Of a DNA stretch of 6,350 nt, positions 5,681 through 6,350 are shown piece by piece. The notes beneath the pieces were generated by a model, which worked only from the letters and a program-made list of their open reading frames with translations, was not told the origin of the DNA and made no database searches. Within the stretch, counting starts at the first letter, position 1. Each line of letters starts with the position of its first letter. The DNA lies in the NCBI GenBank assembly GCA_009700405.1, contig WLMD01000095.1, positions 1-6,350 on the forward strand, written 5' to 3'. The position numbers and the translations under genes are program-made. Origin of the DNA: Actinomycetota bacterium. GTDB lineage: Bacteria; Actinomycetota; Actinomycetes; Nanopelagicales; Nanopelagicaceae.

Positions 5681-6350
5681 TCACCTCTCCTGGAACATTG
5701 TTGGGACCGATGATAAAAGCTTTTTCGTATACTCGTGAGTTGGACGATTGAAAATCTCATCATTGGTTGCAACTTCAACCAATTTTCCCTGGTTCAAAAC
5801 GCCAATACGATCACAGAGGTATTTAACCACTCCCATGTTGTGAGAGATAAAGAGATACGTCAGACCGAATTCCTTCTGCAAAGATTTCAAAAGATTGATT
5901 ACCTGTGCCTGTACCGATATATCCAACGCTGATGTTGGCTCATCTAAGACGACCAACTTAGGCTGGGTAACTAGCGCTCTTGCTATCGCAACACGCTGGC
6001 GCTGCCCGCCACTGAACTGATGGGGCTTGCGATCCAAGTGCTCCTCCCTCAAGCCAACGGCTCGAATGAGTTTGAGGATATTTTCAGAACTACCCAGAGT
6101 GCTTCTTTTCTCTTGACTCAAAAACTTCAGGGGCTCTTCAATAATTTGGCGAATACTCATTCTTGGATCTAGCGATGAGCGTGGATCTTGGATGACAATT
6201 TGGATATCGCCATAAGGAAAAGTGATCTTACTATCAGGACCTGCGATAATTTCGCCGTTAAAGGTGATCTGACCTGAATCAACGCTCTCTAAGTTCATCA
6301 ATAGATTAGCGATAGTAGATTTTCCCGATCCAGATTCGCCAACCAAGCCA
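5681..6350 (-). CDS. Opp/Dpp-type peptide ABC transporter ATP-binding subunit (N-terminus outside window)
   Basis: 222 complete codons are visible. The frame is open to the window edge, where it reads 'GLVGESGSGKST', so the TTG at 6344-6346 is Leu before Walker A and not a start. In order along the chain are Walker A (GESGSGKST), the Q-loop 'VIQDPRSSLDPRMS', the ABC signature 'FSGGQRQ', Walker B 'LVVLDEPTSALD' and the H-loop 'ISHNMGVV'. The C-terminal 'NRPTHEYTKKLLSSVP' is the short HPYT-type tail of OppD/OppF-like peptide and nickel importer ATPases. All catalytic residues are intact. The 'QDPRSSLDPR' wording resembles the DppF/OppF (second ATPase) branch, but OppD cannot be excluded. The permease and binding-protein genes would be expected beyond the window end. 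The stop TGA (5681-5683) lies 5 nt from the dppA ATG, so the two are almost certainly one operon. Confidence 0.95.
   Translation of the reverse strand, partial: GLVGESGSGKSTIANLLMNLESVDSGQITFNGEIIAGPDSKITFPYGDIQIVIQDPRSSLDPRMSIRQIIEEPLKFLSQEKRSTLGSSENILKLIRAVGLREEHLDRKPHQFSGGQRQRVAIARALVTQPKLVVLDEPTSALDISVQAQVINLLKSLQKEFGLTYLFISHNMGVVKYLCDRIGVLNQGKLVEVATNDEIFNRPTHEYTKKLLSSVPTMFQER
5684..5691 (-). promoter_or_regulatory. Ribosome binding site deciding the dppA start
   Basis: AGGAGAGG on the minus strand lies in the last codons of the upstream ABC gene. Its GAGG is 8 nt from ATG 5673-5675, a good distance. It abuts the alternative GTG (5682-5684) too closely to serve it. The overlap with the upstream gene end suggests translational coupling. 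Confidence 0.75.

Noticed and set aside
5682..5684. GTG as the dppA start (three residues longer)
   Set aside because: The SD sequence would be only 2 nt away. The ATG at 5673-5675 has proper spacing and restores the family's Asp8/Glu10/His60/His104 numbering.
6344..6346. TTG as the start of the ABC ATPase gene
   Set aside because: It encodes the Leu immediately before Walker A. Family members have roughly 40 more residues upstream, and the frame runs off the window.
1..6350. CRISPR array, insertion sequence, phage or toxin-antitoxin module
   Set aside because: I saw no regularly spaced direct repeats, transposase or integrase motifs, or terminal inverted repeats with target duplications.

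Overview
The window holds seven protein-coding genes, two of them cut by the window edges. There is no rRNA, tRNA, CRISPR array, insertion sequence or phage gene. Base composition looks intermediate (roughly half G+C by eye). GTG starts are frequent, and the genes at the head of transcripts lack clear Shine-Dalgarno (SD) sites but carry a TANNNT hexamer exactly 6 nt before the start codon. Together with a DUF2236/MpaB-family gene, this suggests an actinobacterium of moderate GC, for example a freshwater planktonic lineage. That assignment is an inference.

Layout. 2-271 (+) is the C-terminal end of a probable P-loop kinase-like protein. 272-416 is a non-coding gap with several imperfect inverted repeats. 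417-1007 (-) is a cytoplasmic SGNH/GDSL hydrolase. It diverges from a TPR-repeat protein (+, ending 2073) whose N-terminus cannot be explained by any ordinary start codon. A strong bidirectional hairpin terminator (2108-2157) separates the TPR gene from a minus-strand pair: a fold-type III PLP enzyme of the D-serine dehydratase/D-threonine aldolase-like family (2580-3827), followed 24 nt later by ridA (2178-2555). Divergent from that pair is an MpaB/DUF2236 oxygenase-like gene (3922-4851, +). It converges on, and overlaps by a CTAG tetranucleotide, a DppA-type M55 D-aminopeptidase (4848-5675, -). The dppA gene lies 5 nt behind the ATP-binding subunit of an Opp/Dpp-type peptide ABC transporter (5681 to the window end, -), which continues outside the window.

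How the genes may work together. The minus-strand genes form a plausible route for peptides containing D-amino acids. The ABC importer would take them up, the M55 peptidase would release D-residues, the PLP enzyme could eliminate water from D-Ser or D-Thr-like substrates, and RidA would hydrolyse the enamine/imine product. RidA next to a PLP dehydratase is mechanistically coherent. The link between the two operons is inferred from proximity only. No system that is clearly new was found. The most unusual points are the start of the TPR gene, the repeated TANNNT-N6-start architecture, and the clustering of D-amino-acid functions.
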